Assembly: GCA_947184155.2 (NCBI GenBank)
Contig: CAMXCT020000114.1
Coordinates: 302,501 to 366,500, forward strand
Origin: Cladocopium goreaui
Lineage: Eukaryota; Sar; Dinophyceae; Suessiales; Symbiodiniaceae
Direction of reading: 5' to 3'
Length of the DNA stretch: 64,000 bases
Below the pieces are notes generated by a model. That model searched no databases, was not told where the DNA came from, and saw only the letters and a program-made list of their open reading frames with translations. Below, one piece after another: positions 23,082 through 33,704 of the stretch. The position numbers and the translations under genes were made by a program. The stretch's first letter is position 1; each line of letters starts with the position of its first letter.

Positions 23082-24035
23082 ATGAGTGATGAGAGTGTAG
23101 ATGAAGAACTCTGGGACCTCTTCACATCTCATCGTGATGACCCTTGGAGTCCATGGAGTATATATGCCAAAACTTGTTGCGCTTAAAAGGGAGTTGATAT
23201 GTCAAAAAATGAAATCTTTACTATCATCAATTTTATTGTTATCATGGGCATCCCAATTTCAAAAGAACCCAGTGGCCACCAGGAAAGCTTGAGACCCTTT
23301 CCATGGTCGAGAAACGAAGACACTGCTGCAGTACCTGCAGTGGGATGTGGTGTCATGACCAGCGACGAGCCAATGATTTGTGGGGTGCAAACCAACTGTT
23401 GCAAACTGGTCGGGACAATCGATGGGAACAAGCCTTTGGATGATAGAATCACTTCTGGTGATACCAGCTTTCTTGAGTACAAGCTCCCTCCAGCAAATGC
23501 TACTGCAGGCAAAGTCCTTCTCCATGCCAAGTCCATAGTGAACAAGCTTTTTGCAAAACACTGTCCAATGATTTTCAAGATCGGCTATTCACACAACCCG
23601 GTATTTCGATGGAACAATGAACTCTACGGCTACAAGTTTTCGAGAGACAAATGGACCAATATGGTAGTCTTGTTTGAGTCTGCAGAAGTTCATGGTCCTG
23701 CATTTCTTGAAGCTTGCTTAATCGATGTCTACAAAGGTATCTGGTCTCAATTTATCTTGGTTTGACAATGGTCGACTTTGTTTCTTCGTTTTTAGAGTGA
23801 ATTTATTTTTTTTTGCACAAAAGGACCAGTTGCCATTTTTTTTTGCCCTGAAGCACTCCAAACATCTCCCAACATTGCGCTCAGGTAGGCCAGGCTGCCG
23901 AAATGTCAATTCTGGAGGAGACACTGTGCTCATCCCATCATTCCAGTCCTTAGATGAAAGCCGCTGCTGCACATATATCGTCTACAGGTCCTTTAAATAT
24001 CCACCACCGATTGCACCATACGGACCAGGAAAGAT
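23082..24035 (+). CDS. GIY-YIG-like nuclease domain protein
   Basis: ATG at 23082 opens a short acidic exon (MSDESVDEELWDLFTSHRDD) ending at a GT near 23158. The main exon (within about 23270-23736) contains IFKIGYSHNPVFRW, then WTNMVVLFES and EACLIDVYK. It splices GT-AG to 23884, giving YKGRPGCRNVNSGGDT, and a further exon about 23954-24035 gives YIVYRSFKYPPP. The layout K-I-G-x-S...R near the start and E-A-x-L-I-x-x-Y later matches the GIY-YIG nuclease fold (Tyr/Gly pair, Arg, catalytic Glu). The second 'YIG' element is written KIGYS. Proteins of this shape are common in dinoflagellate gene sets. It lies 0.3 kb upstream of a transposase-like ORF on the same strand, suggesting an element-borne endonuclease. 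The exon 2 start is uncertain. Confidence 0.55.
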
Positions 24036-24324
24036 CAGGTCCACAATTCAAAAAAAATGATTGCAACAAAAAACTGTTGCATGGCATGACATGTGTGTTC
24101 AACACGTGCTGCGTGTGCAAAAGGGTGAATGCTGACACTGTACTTACGAGGTTTAGTTTACTCACGCTCATTTGGGTTCCGCCACAGTTCAAAGATGTGT
24201 CAATAACCCTTTATATACTCTCAAGTTTCTCAAGTCTTAATCGAATTGAGTTGATACAAATCAAAAATCCATTTTACCAATTGCTGCGCAAGTTATTCTT
24301 TGTTGTGATTGATGGCCGGCTTAG

Positions 24325-26061
24325 GCCTCATGCACTTCGGCGATTGCTACAGCCCGGGATTTTGTTTCGGATGTAGGCCAGAAGGCCGCTTCAAAGTCTG
24401 GAGGGCTATTAGATGTCTCAAAATGTGATCTTCGGAATCCAGAGCGGGACTGCCAACAGGTGCTCTTGAAAAAGTTTCGTTTAGCATTGCCTGTGCAAAA
24501 AACTCACCTAGGAAGTGACACACAAATTCCTATGCTGAAGATCCAGCACTGGTTTGAATTCTTTGCCAAGAATTCTTGCTTGCACATCCTACATGGCCTC
24601 AAGAAACCACACCCTCAGAGAGAACAGGCCATTTGCAAGGCTTTTTGGGCCAATTGGCAAAAACTGCATCCTGACCATGGTGTATTCAAAGAGGCTGCCG
24701 AAGGTACTCTTTGCCTCGACAGGGCAATACCTATATTGTTGCACGGGGATGAGGGCCGGGGGCGCAAGCATGGTGCACACTTTGTGATGTCGTTCCATTC
24801 GATCTTTGGAAAAGGATTTGCCAATCAAAAAAAAACATGCAAGGTTTGGGCGAAAATGCAAAACAACTTTGCTGGCCACACGTATTCAAACAGATTCATG
24901 CTGGTGAGTTTGAGAAAACGAGATTACACTGATATGAATAGCGACACATGGCCATCATTGATGACTGCAGTTGCGGAAGATGGTGGATTCATGTGGAAGA
25001 CAGGTGTTGCTAACACCCAGGGAGTGCGCTACTGGGGAATAGTTGTGGCTATGACTGGTGACTGGCCATTTCTACACAAATCTGGCTCATTTACTAGGTC
25101 TTTCAACACCATTCAGAAGCGCTTGAGGATTAACCGTGCTCCTGCTGGCATTTGCCATTTGTGTCGAAGTGGTCAACCTGATGTTCCGTTTGAACAGTTG
25201 GAAACCCGAAGACCAAGTTGGATTCCTACTCAATTCACTCAGGATCCATTTGCGGAACCATCACCCTTTACAGAACACCTGCTGCATGAAGAGGGCAAGG
25301 AAGCGGCTTTCTGGACCTATGATTGGTTTCACACAATGCACTTGGGGGTAATTAGAAATTTTGTGGGGTCAGCCATCGCCATGTTGACTGAATTGGAGCC
25401 GTATGGCAACAAGGATGAACGCTTCAGTGCTTTCACGAGAAAGTATCGCAGTTGGTGTCACACGCATTCCAGACGCGCATACTGTACCAAAATCACCAAG
25501 GAATCAATTGGTTGGGAAGTGAACTCAAAGTTTCCTAGCGCGCAGTGGCACAAAGGAGGTTTGTCAACGGTGATGATGGAATACATTGAATCAGTATTTC
25601 GGAGTCAGACTTTTCCAGATGACGAGCTTTTGACAATGACTGCTGAAGCATGTTTTGCAGTTCAAGATCTTTCCAGGATTCTGTACCGGTCTCCTATGTG
25701 GCTAAATCCAGAGCTTTGCAAGTTGTGTTCTGAGTTGGGATTTAAGTTCCTACGCCGTTATGGACAGTTGGCGACCTGTTCTAAAAGAATGGGACGTTGC
25801 CTCTTTGTACTGCAACCAAAGGTACACCTGCTCCAACACTTTATGGTTGATTTGCATGCAGCACACCAAAAAAATGTTATGGGACTCAATTGTTTGGCCA
25901 CCAGCTGCCAACCATCTGAAGACTTCATCGGCAGACCATCACGTCTTGCAAGGCGTGTGACTGCGCAAGCACCGGTATTGCATAGAATCATGGACAGATA
26001 TCTTCAATCTGCATATGCGTACTTCATTAGGCTGCGATATTTGGTTCGCACTGGTGGGTGA
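24325..26061 (+). CDS. DDE-transposase-like protein (Tnp2/KDZ/Plavaka-like)
   Basis: An open frame of about 578 codons runs from an AG-G acceptor at 24324/24325 to a TGA at 26061, with no ATG at its start, so it is probably the last exon of a longer gene. Candidate catalytic signatures in order: HGDEGRGRK at roughly residue 140 (first Asp), YDWFHTMHLGVIRNFVGS at roughly 335 (second Asp, followed by His and LGV), QPKVHLLQHF and SEDFIGRPSRLARRV near the end (Glu). The D...D-x-x-H-x-x-x-LGV...PKxHLL...ED order resembles CACTA-type Tnp2 and KDZ/Plavaka transposases. That assignment is from motif memory only. The frame is intact. It lies just downstream of the GIY-YIG-like gene and 180 bp upstream of an AACATCGGGTTT pair. 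Confidence 0.6.
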   Translation, partial: ASCTSAIATARDFVSDVGQKAASKSGGLLDVSKCDLRNPERDCQQVLLKKFRLALPVQKTHLGSDTQIPMLKIQHWFEFFAKNSCLHILHGLKKPHPQREQAICKAFWANWQKLHPDHGVFKEAAEGTLCLDRAIPILLHGDEGRGRKHGAHFVMSFHSIFGKGFANQKKTCKVWAKMQNNFAGHTYSNRFMLVSLRKRDYTDMNSDTWPSLMTAVAEDGGFMWKTGVANTQGVRYWGIVVAMTGDWPFLHKSGSFTRSFNTIQKRLRINRAPAGICHLCRSGQPDVPFEQLETRRPSWIPTQFTQDPFAEPSPFTEHLLHEEGKEAAFWTYDWFHTMHLGVIRNFVGSAIAMLTELEPYGNKDERFSAFTRKYRSWCHTHSRRAYCTKITKESIGWEVNSKFPSAQWHKGGLSTVMMEYIESVFRSQTFPDDELLTMTAEACFAVQDLSRILYRSPMWLNPELCKLCSELGFKFLRRYGQLATCSKRMGRCLFVLQPKVHLLQHFMVDLHAAHQKNVMGLNCLATSCQPSEDFIGRPSRLARRVTAQAPVLHRIMDRYLQSAYAYFIRLRYLVRTGG

Positions 26062-26109
26062 TATGTGGTATATATTTATTAACCATGAAACATGTTCTAG
26101 AACTTCAAT

Positions 26110-26610
26110 TTGTTTGAACAGTTCACCCATGTTCACCCTCTGGATTGAAGCCGAGGATCATTGAGGTCGAATGGGGCACCACCAGTGTGCTGGAAAATGG
26201 TTGCGGAGACATCCTGGGAAATCCTGAAATTGATGAAAAATGGAAACATCGGGTTTGTCCCCAAAACATCGGGTTTTCTTTGAACATGTTATTTTTATCG
26301 GTTTTTGTTGGTGAAGGTATATATATATATATGTGTGTGTGTATAGATATAGATATATGATATAGATATAGATATAGATTGAAATGCTATAAAATATGAC
26401 ATATGAAATATGACATGTTTATATATAATTCTGATATATTTGATTTATATTATGATATCTATTGATAGATTCTGAGACTTTGCGCCTGCAGATCCACCTC
26501 AAAGAAGGCATCTTTCGGCCTCGAGGAAACATTGCGCCGTTCTGTGGGAGTAAAAACTTGAGAACTCTTGCAGGGTTGAATCATCAAACATCATCAAACG
26601 CTAACAAGAA
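26110..26610 (+). CDS. Possible exons downstream of the transposase-like gene
   Basis: Two frames look coding: about 26140-26238 (PRIIEVEWGTTSVLENGCGD) and about 26490-26580 (IHLKEGIFRPRGNIAPFCGS, after a CTGCAG acceptor-like site). Between them lie the AACATCGGGTTT pair and (TA)n/(GATATA)n DNA. They may be the true C-terminus of an alternative transcript or a separate gene. No family recognised. Confidence 0.3.
26243..26276 (+). repeat. AACATCGGGTTT repeat pair, right
   Basis: Two copies of AAACATCGGGTTTK 19 bp apart. The pair plus spacing closely matches that at 18615-18650 (GGAAAACATCGGGTTTGT then AAAACATCAGGTTTTC). Same orientation as the left cluster. Confidence 0.6.
26317..26385 (+). 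repeat. (TA)n, (GT)n and (GATATA)n microsatellites
   Basis: Adjacent short tandem runs, non-coding. Confidence 0.85.
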
Positions 26611-26639
26611 CAACTGTATCTGATATGAACTCAGTACAT

Positions 26640-28290
26640 ATATTACATTGTATTACATGTATTCCTTATAGTGTCAAGCTTTTTCACAAAATCTGCTCCA
26701 TATTCAGCCATATTATAGCCATATTCTCCATATTCTGTTTCCCCATGAGCCAAGTTTCGAGGACGCACATCGAGCAGTCAGCACTTCCGTGTTGGTGGCC
26801 TCCACGAGAACCTGATTCGCTGTCTGATCTGTCTGCCCGATCAAAAGGCCATTACTGGGGCTCCAGCGGTCTCGGAATACCAAATGGCACCTGACATCGG
26901 AAACCGAAGCATACATTATACCCAAGGCTAGCAATCAGGCTACATCCGGCTACCCTCCATTTGATGATCCATCCTCGAAATACAGCAGAAGTAGTGTGAA
27001 AGCAAGCCGCTCATGGGGGGCTGAACCAAGGCAGCATGTTTGCACCTCGTCCGTCCTTGTCTGGTGCAAGACCCACCGAAATGACGAAGGTGGAGGGAAG
27101 GACCACCTTGATGCAATCAACAGGATCTGATTGCAGGCAAATCTATCTTCCTCAGAAATCATACCAACCATAGGCCTAAGATGAACGCCAGGTTTTGTTT
27201 AAAAAAAGTGCTTCAAGACCTCTAACAGGAAGGTCACTGCCTTTGAAATGGTGATCCATTGGTCATCCAGCTTGTCAAGGGCAGCAACACCTATACGCTG
27301 ACGACTACATCATGTCAATCCACCTCCACCGTGACTCTACAAACACCTCAACCCCATTAGGAAGCAAAATCTGTTGCAACTTCATGCAACTTCTAATACA
27401 ATTGTTGGAGTGGCGGAACAAAACCTCCTTGCAACCCCCTGATACAAGCTGGAATAACAGTTTGAAATGTTCAATATAAACGATTTTGCTTTAAAGTTGA
27501 ACTGGTAGCCAATGGTTAAAAAAAGTGATGCAATGCAATGAGGCGGCAAATCACAAACTTTGTCACCCCTTCAATCTTACCTCATAGTTGGGACTTAGAT
27601 GCGCCTTCCGTTCGCAGCCTTCTTCCAGCATCGCGCCCTTCTCCTTGTCTCAATGCAGGCCACCAGTTGTCCACATGTTTGATGTCAATGGCAAGTGGGT
27701 GAATTGGGAAAAGATGGGAAAAGTATGGAACAGGTTCGAACATTTCGGAGCGTCATGAATTTCAACCCAACGCAAATCGACCCTTGCCACGGCTCCCGAA
27801 AGGCTAAACCAGTGGCCCAGCCCACGTTGCTGCTGAACCTGCTCCGATGCAGACAAGCACAAGGAGAAACTACCGCCACAACATGACCACAGGTAAGAAT
27901 TTCATTCAAGATATTTAAGCAAATTGTCTTTATGACAAGTCCCTTTTCTCACTATCCCGGCGGGTCAATATGCACAAGAAAGGAAGATCCTGATTGTGTT
28001 GTTGTGAAAAAAATGCAAAGAGCTACTTCCAATTCAAACCCACTGCAAGGCAATCTGTATCCCGTTCTCTGTTACGGCTGTCAACCTATCTGGACTTGCC
28101 AACCTCTTGCATGCTGCCTAACCCGTCACCTACAAGTCCTTATTTGCCCTAGCGAACTTCCGTGCAATACTGTATGTATATATATATATGCATAATTTAT
28201 ATATTTATATACGATTATATACGTATACATATCGGGTTCATGTATGTTCATGTCATGTGTCGACATGATTCGACATGCATTGGAAACCAA
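26640..28290. other. Unresolved stretch with exon-like frames on both strands
   Basis: Between 26750 and 27130 both strands carry protein-like frames (plus: EAYIIPKASNQATSGYPPFD; minus: SPSNGLLIGQTDQTANQVL), and I cannot decide between them. About 27240-27305 plus reads GDPLVIQLVKGSNTYTL. About 27680-27760 plus reads FDVNGKWVNWEKMGKVWNRF. No chain of exons could be built. Confidence 0.25.
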
Positions 28291-28292
28291 AC

Positions 28293-28712
28293 TCAACAGG
28301 TCTTCAGTTCCACCTTATAGTCGCCCCCACCAGCCACCTCTCGAGCACACCCGGTTTCATGCCGGGCATTCGACCTAACTCCTCCCGAGCTTTGCGGTAG
28401 ACGTCCTGCCCAGGGTGTCATTGATGGCAACAAAAGCCATGGGTCAAAGGTGGGGATACAACTTGGCATAACTTGGCTCAGCAACTGCAGGTTATCTTTT
28501 TGTTGGGAACTTTGGATGGGACGTTCTTTCGACATGTCCTGATAGACAGCACCAGCCACCAGGAACTCCACCACCTTCTTATGCAGGCTGTACATCCAGG
28601 CATACGCCTGCCGTGCCATGCCGTGCCCACCAGCTGTCGATGGCTCTGGGGCGCTGGGACTGGGTGCCGATGGATCCCGGATGGCCTGCTTCTCGAAGTT
28701 GGTGGGATTCAC
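28293..28712 (-). CDS. Possible minus-strand exon
   Basis: 140-codon frame containing YSLHKKVVEFLVAGAVYQDM and a Pro/Ser-rich start (PSAPSPSAPEPSTAGG). Its amphipathic helix-like composition looks more natural than the opposite frame. It lies against the direction of its neighbours and has no recognised domain. Confidence 0.28.
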   Translation of the reverse strand: MNPTNFEKQAIRDPSAPSPSAPEPSTAGGHGMARQAYAWMYSLHKKVVEFLVAGAVYQDMSKERPIQSSQQKDNLQLLSQVMPSCIPTFDPWLLLPSMTPWAGRLPQSSGGVRSNARHETGCAREVAGGGDYKVELKTC

Positions 28713-29162
28713 CAGCAGCGTCCTGCAGACTCAGGCACGATGTTGGTGGATGATGTTGTCTGGACAAAAAGGCCATTGGAACCACGACTTGAATAAAAAG
28801 TGAAGATCTGGCATCATAAGGATTCCGGAAGGATAGCAAAAACATAGATATTTTAGACTTGAAAGAAGATATATAATGTTGTATCCATTCTCAATAGATT
28901 TCATTGGAAACCAACCGTCTCTCGCCCATCACCGCGAAGCTCCTGGTGATGGCCGCAAAGTACTCACTACATCTCACCGCGATGCCCAACAAATGAGATC
29001 CGCCTGATGACCTGCGTGGCTTCAAACATAGGGCATTTGGGGTGGAATGGCTGGTTTCAAAAGGTGACGTTGACCATCGTTGACCAATCTTAAAACGGAG
29101 ATAGACATATTGAAGTCATGATAGATATTACATGATATTACCCTAAGTAGTGACTCATCGTC

Positions 29163-30035
29163 TCATCATGCAGCCAGGCCAGGGACAAGTTGAACGACTG
29201 GGCGACCGCGGCGACCCTCCACCTTTTCCAAAGCGTCCTGCGCGGCCGCCGGGGCAGCTGATCGGAGCTGCCCAGTTCGTTATCACTGCCAAGTCTTTGG
29301 CGAAGACCACGTCTTGGACGTTGCAGTCAGCCTTGGAGAACGGGACTGGACCTTTGAAGGAGACAAGGGAAAACTCACAATATAATATAATATAATATGA
29401 TATGATATGATATAATGTAATATAATAAATATAATATAATATAATATAATATTATAATATTAATATTAATATTAATATTTAGCTTTGGACTCTGCCGGCG
29501 CAGCAGTTGCCGCCGCAGTGTTGGAGCTTGCGGAAGCAGTCCCAAATGCGCGTGCATGGTATATACATATCATGTGGACTAAATAGATCTAGATACTACA
29601 AACACCCATTTCCTGCACTATGCGCAAATGCAAACTGGATTGATCTAGAGATGTTGAAGGAATTAAGGGAAAGGATTCCAAGGGAACATCTGCTCCATTT
29701 GAAATTTGTGCACGTGAAATAACAATCCCAAGCCAAAGGATATGAGGACGAGTGGATGAAAAGTTGATTGGAGGGGACTGAGGACATCTCTCAACTACAC
29801 AGGTTGGCAAATGTTCTACTTGAGCATCAGTCAACTATTGGGAATTTAATATGATGTCATCACAAAATACTTAGACTTGTTCAAGGGATTTTCAAAAATC
29901 CCCAAGACAGGACATTTACCAATCCATTGGTTGGTGACGCCCTTCCCAGCCGATTTTGCAGGTAGCATTGCGGATTGCCGCGGAAGCTCACTCTGAACAG
30001 GCTCTGGTGGCCTTCAAAGCTCTGCCACGAGGCTG
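29163..30035 (+). CDS. Ala-rich helical protein, three exons
   Basis: Exons about 29172-29370 (contains QLIGAAQFVITAKSLAKTTS), 29479-29561 (ALDSAGAAVAAAVLELAEAV, ending ATG|GTATAT) and 29961-30032 (VALRIAAEAHSEQALVAFKA, after CAG-G and ending at a GC donor-like GAG|GCTGAA). Composition predicts alpha helices rich in Ala. Introns hold (TAATA)n DNA. No family recognised. It would be the last plus-strand gene before the strand switch. Confidence 0.35.
29379..29480. repeat. (TAATA)n / (ATATG)n microsatellite
   Basis: Imperfect pentanucleotide tract ending in ATTAAT triplets. It sits in the presumed intron between two Ala-rich exons. Confidence 0.9.
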
Positions 30036-31500
30036 AATTTCATGGTTTCATGATCATGATCATTTAGAATGATATGTCAACGGACGGTGAACATGAACCT
30101 ATTCAAAACAGATATGAAACCTATTGTGTGTGTGTGTGTGTGTGTTTGTGTGTGTGTGTCGGATCAACCGTCGGTGCGTGAAACATATCAAACAATCAAA
30201 TGACCAGCTCAAGTCTCCAAGTGAGACAAGGCTATTGTGTGTTGGCCTGAAACTGACACCTGCACTGCTTCTTGTGTTTTCGGCACAAGAAACTCTCTCT
30301 CTCTCTCTTTCTGAGTCCCAGACCACGTTGCAAGTGACTCCAACTGGGCAATCGTCATCCACCTGTCCACAGCAAAGGCAGGTCAGATTTCTACTTCAGT
30401 TTACCACGTAGCCTCTCCACCCAAGAGATCTTGGTTGACTTCAGCCTTCTTGAACATTCCCAAAGTCGAATGGGTCGAATGGTGATGATCCCAAGAGAGC
30501 TGCTTGCTGCTACCATCCAGCTACAGCCAATTGCCGCAATGGCCAATGGTTCTGCGATTTCCTATTTGTCCCACCTCACAGCAGCCATAAATGGAAAGGT
30601 CCGAACAGTGACTTTCACACCTTGGCACAGCTTGTTGGAGCTCTGCATGGAGCTCTGAAAGTTCAAGAGGCTGAACAACACAGAAGCAGTTTCAAAATAA
30701 CAAATGAAAACAATAAATGGCTGTTCCCAATGCAGCCGTGTTATACAGGTCCAATTCTGACTGACCGATGCCATTCCAAGCCCCACGCGCACTTCCAGAG
30801 TATCCAGGATTGCCTTGGTGACGAGCAAACTCGACAGGCAGATGCCACTTCAATGCCCCACATCCGTCCGCCGCATCCGTCCGCCGTTCACAGATGTTTC
30901 TCCCTGCAAGCCATGTTTGGACACAGGCCACGGGCCTTTGGCAGTAAGACTCTAAATTTGAAAAATTGTTGATGCAGAGCTTGAAATTAGGAGGGCAACT
31001 GCATTCACGGTTGGAGTCTGCATGTGTATCAAGTAGTATCAGATTGAACAGCATCCAAGTAGTATCAATCTGTTTTGTCGAACAGTTTCGTGCTGCAATG
31101 CCTTGTCACAAAAGGATATTCCAATTCTATGTGTTGGATGATGTTAGTAGAAAACAGCTCCGCACATCTCCGCACATCTCATGACAAACATTGAATTTGC
31201 TGCCGATTGAGGATAAATAGTCTTAGACATTCATTGTCATGTATGCAACTGGGTCCAACTCTTGCAGTTGCGAGCGACAAAGAGCACCAATGGTCTTTGA
31301 TGGTCTTTGATTCAAGACGCACGGTGGATTCCAAATCTACATTTCATTTAAAAGGCCTTTGTAGCCGGGTGAAACTTTGAGCTCCTGTGGACCTTGCAAG
31401 ACTGGGGTACTGGATGCTCAGGACAGCTGTCGGGTCAAAATAAGACAAGGGGCCACTTGAGTGGTTGAGGTTGAGTGGTTGAGTGCTTGAGTGGTTGAGT
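30036..31500. other. Strand-switch region
   Basis: No secure gene. It contains (GT)n at 30124-30160, a short (CT)n at about 30292-30310 and, at its right end, GAGTGGTT repeats. Plus-strand exons end to the left and minus-strand genes begin to the right, so the two blocks are tail to tail. Confidence 0.45.
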
Positions 31501-31505
31501 GGTTA
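31456..31505 (+). repeat. GAGTGGTT tandem repeat
   Basis: Five to six imperfect octamers immediately 3' of the stop codon of the intron-poor minus-strand gene, overlapping its presumed 3' end. Confidence 0.8.
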
Positions 31506-32552
31506 TAAACTGACATTTGAACTCAAAGCTGCTTTGATTACCGCAGTTTCTTCGCTTGAAAGCCGAAAATCTTGAAAGTCTTTATACTTATTGTTGGTCA
31601 ATTTATTGAGGCGGTCCTGGTATCCCTTGGTGTAGGGATGGTCTCCTCCCTCAATCTCAGTGTGCAAAATGATAGCCTGTTTCAGCCAAAGGAGAGATTC
31701 CTCCTTTTTGCCAGCCTCCAGCAAAGCTACGTGCATACTCCAGAATGAAACTGCACGCCACACCGTCTTGCATCCCTCCTCTGACTTCGAAAATTCCTGA
31801 AGCGCCATAACAAAGTACTTCCTAGCCTGTTGGAAGTCTTTTTGGCTCAATTCAATAACGCCTTTCACCCGATACGCGTTGCCTGCATTCGGGTGATCCA
31901 GCTGCTTGAGAATCTTGCCAGCTTCGTCGGCATTTCTCCTTGCCATGTCAAGCATCTCCGCACTTGACACCTTCATCCAGCCAGCTTGCGTTTGACGATG
32001 CTTGGCAACACGAGCTGCAGTGTTTGCATATAGAAGCAGGGCTTCAGCATACATGACCTTATCCTTCTGCTCTTCAGGGAGGCTGCGGAAAAAGTCTATA
32101 GATGCAGAAGCTGCTTCATAAGCCTTTCCAATTGCATCTCGTTTTCCCATTTCATCGAGGGTATCTGCTTTTGCGTGGAGTGCCTTACCTTCCACAAGCA
32201 GAAGATTTGCTTTGGTTCTGGTCACCTCCATAAGCACTCTATCATATTGGCCTGACGCCACTGTTGTCTGGAGATTCTCAAGATCTACAAGCAGCATATG
32301 CCAGCGGTCGGTATCTGTGCTGCTTTGAAGGTCTGTGTCCGTCCCATAGGAGTAGACGATTCTCTCTTTGTCTCCAGAGCTTTGGCTGAGCCCAAACTTG
32401 GAAGAACGCTGATAAAACTTGATACATGTTTCACACACCATTGTCCGAATACCCGATGGAATGTGCAGAAGCCGCTTTTTGGTTCTCCTGGAGCAGTGAC
32501 CATGACCACATTGGTGGTCAGCATGCTCCACTGCGGGTAGGCCCAACGCCAT
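31503..32552 (-). CDS. Intron-poor Cys/His motif plus TPR-like protein, 349 aa
   Basis: One uninterrupted frame of 350 codons, unlike all neighbouring genes. The N-terminus has HADHQCGHGHC and, 24 residues on, VCETC, which could bind zinc. Residues of about 90-320 are amphipathic helices in pairs with TPR-like spacing and residues, for example AYEAASASIDFFRSLPEE, ALLLYANTAARVAKH, AYRVKGVIELSQKDFQQARK and SMHVALLEAGKKEESLLW. A scaffold role is inference. The frame is open upstream of the ATG at 32552 for about 30 codons (contains ILALGSRNYLAMALG), so the true start may lie in an upstream exon or further 5'. The lack of introns suggests a retroposed gene, but I see no poly(A) tract or spliced-leader relic. 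Confidence 0.75.
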   Translation of the reverse strand: MALGLPAVEHADHQCGHGHCSRRTKKRLLHIPSGIRTMVCETCIKFYQRSSKFGLSQSSGDKERIVYSYGTDTDLQSSTDTDRWHMLLVDLENLQTTVASGQYDRVLMEVTRTKANLLLVEGKALHAKADTLDEMGKRDAIGKAYEAASASIDFFRSLPEEQKDKVMYAEALLLYANTAARVAKHRQTQAGWMKVSSAEMLDMARRNADEAGKILKQLDHPNAGNAYRVKGVIELSQKDFQQARKYFVMALQEFSKSEEGCKTVWRAVSFWSMHVALLEAGKKEESLLWLKQAIILHTEIEGGDHPYTKGYQDRLNKLTNNKYKDFQDFRLSSEETAVIKAALSSNVSL

Positions 32553-32599
32553 GGCAAGATAATTGCGGGAGCCTAGAGCAAGGATGTGTTTATTTGCCT

Positions 32600-33230
32600 T
32601 CTTGAAACAGCTATTGCTTCAATTCCCTTGCAGCCTCTGTTTTGAAACAAGCATTTCGCGGGGAAGTGACCCATTTCAGAAAGTAACATAAAATGATCTT
32701 CAATGGAAACACCAGACTCACTCAAGAACTAATACAAACAAACTCTACCCCACTTGAACCTTTGGAAGACACGGCAACAAACAACCATCACACGTCCACT
32801 GGCCACCATGTTGTGATTAGCGAGTGCATGTAGAAGTTACTACTAGCAGCTGGCAACGTTGTCAAAATCCCAATAGATTGGAGGACTTGTGAACTGGATC
32901 TCTGGAAAGCTACAACAGCAATCAACAGCAGTGAGGCGATGACGTGGAAGACCCTGAGATACCCTGAGTCACCTCTTCCCCTGTGACTGAGAGCCGGTAC
33001 ATTCACACCGTCCGAAGGCAAAGGCTTGGCCGCTGGTCCGCAAGCAAGCACCCTGGCACTTTTCTGTGTTGGCGGAGCCATTTCTGCTCCACAGGCGTAT
33101 CATGCTTGGGGCGCACCTGTCCAGAACATGGCACCTGGACGTTGGGGAAGAAGCGGTTGGCACCTTGGTGGCATGAGTCAAGGCTCTAGGATTGTGTTCA
33201 GGACGAGCTCTATTCACGTTTGGCTGGCTT
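32600..33230. other. Spacer with one exon-like frame
   Basis: A plus frame at about 32995-33190 reads GTFTPSEGKGLAAGPQ then FCVGGAISAPQAYHAWGAPV, which looks protein-like but opposes the local gene direction. I cannot support it further. Confidence 0.3.
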
Positions 33231-33704
33231 TAGTGTAACTCTAGTGAACTATGATCGCATGTTTCAAGATACATAGTTTCTTGGCAAGGCCAAGAACACC
33301 TGCAAGGGCTTGTACAAGTTACAGTATAAACCGTATAAACATGTATAAACATGATCATTCGCAGTTTTCCAGACCAACAGAGTGCAACAATAAGATTTGC
33401 ACCAGTAGGGCAAGCGTCATAGCAATGACAACCAACCTCTTGCCCTCCTTGTGCATGAGCCTGCAAGGACTCGCAAAAGTGGAAAGGCTGACTTCTCGCA
33501 GAACTTCGCTGGTTTATAGCTTGCTCAACTGGAGGCCACAAATGGTGAATCCAAATCTTCCACTCTGCCAGCTGCACCTCGTAAAGGCCTCGCACCTCGA
33601 GACAGTACATAATTGGATGAGTTCTTTGGGTATTTTGGGACATGACTGTGCAGTGAAAAGAGATATCAATTAGGTCTTGAACCCAAGTTGGGTATGTGGA
33701 TGTA

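Noticed and set aside
26713-26934. Retrotransposon RNase H-like fragment
   Set aside because: A vague resemblance of EAYIIP to copia RNase H is not backed by the other motifs. Both strands are equally open here.
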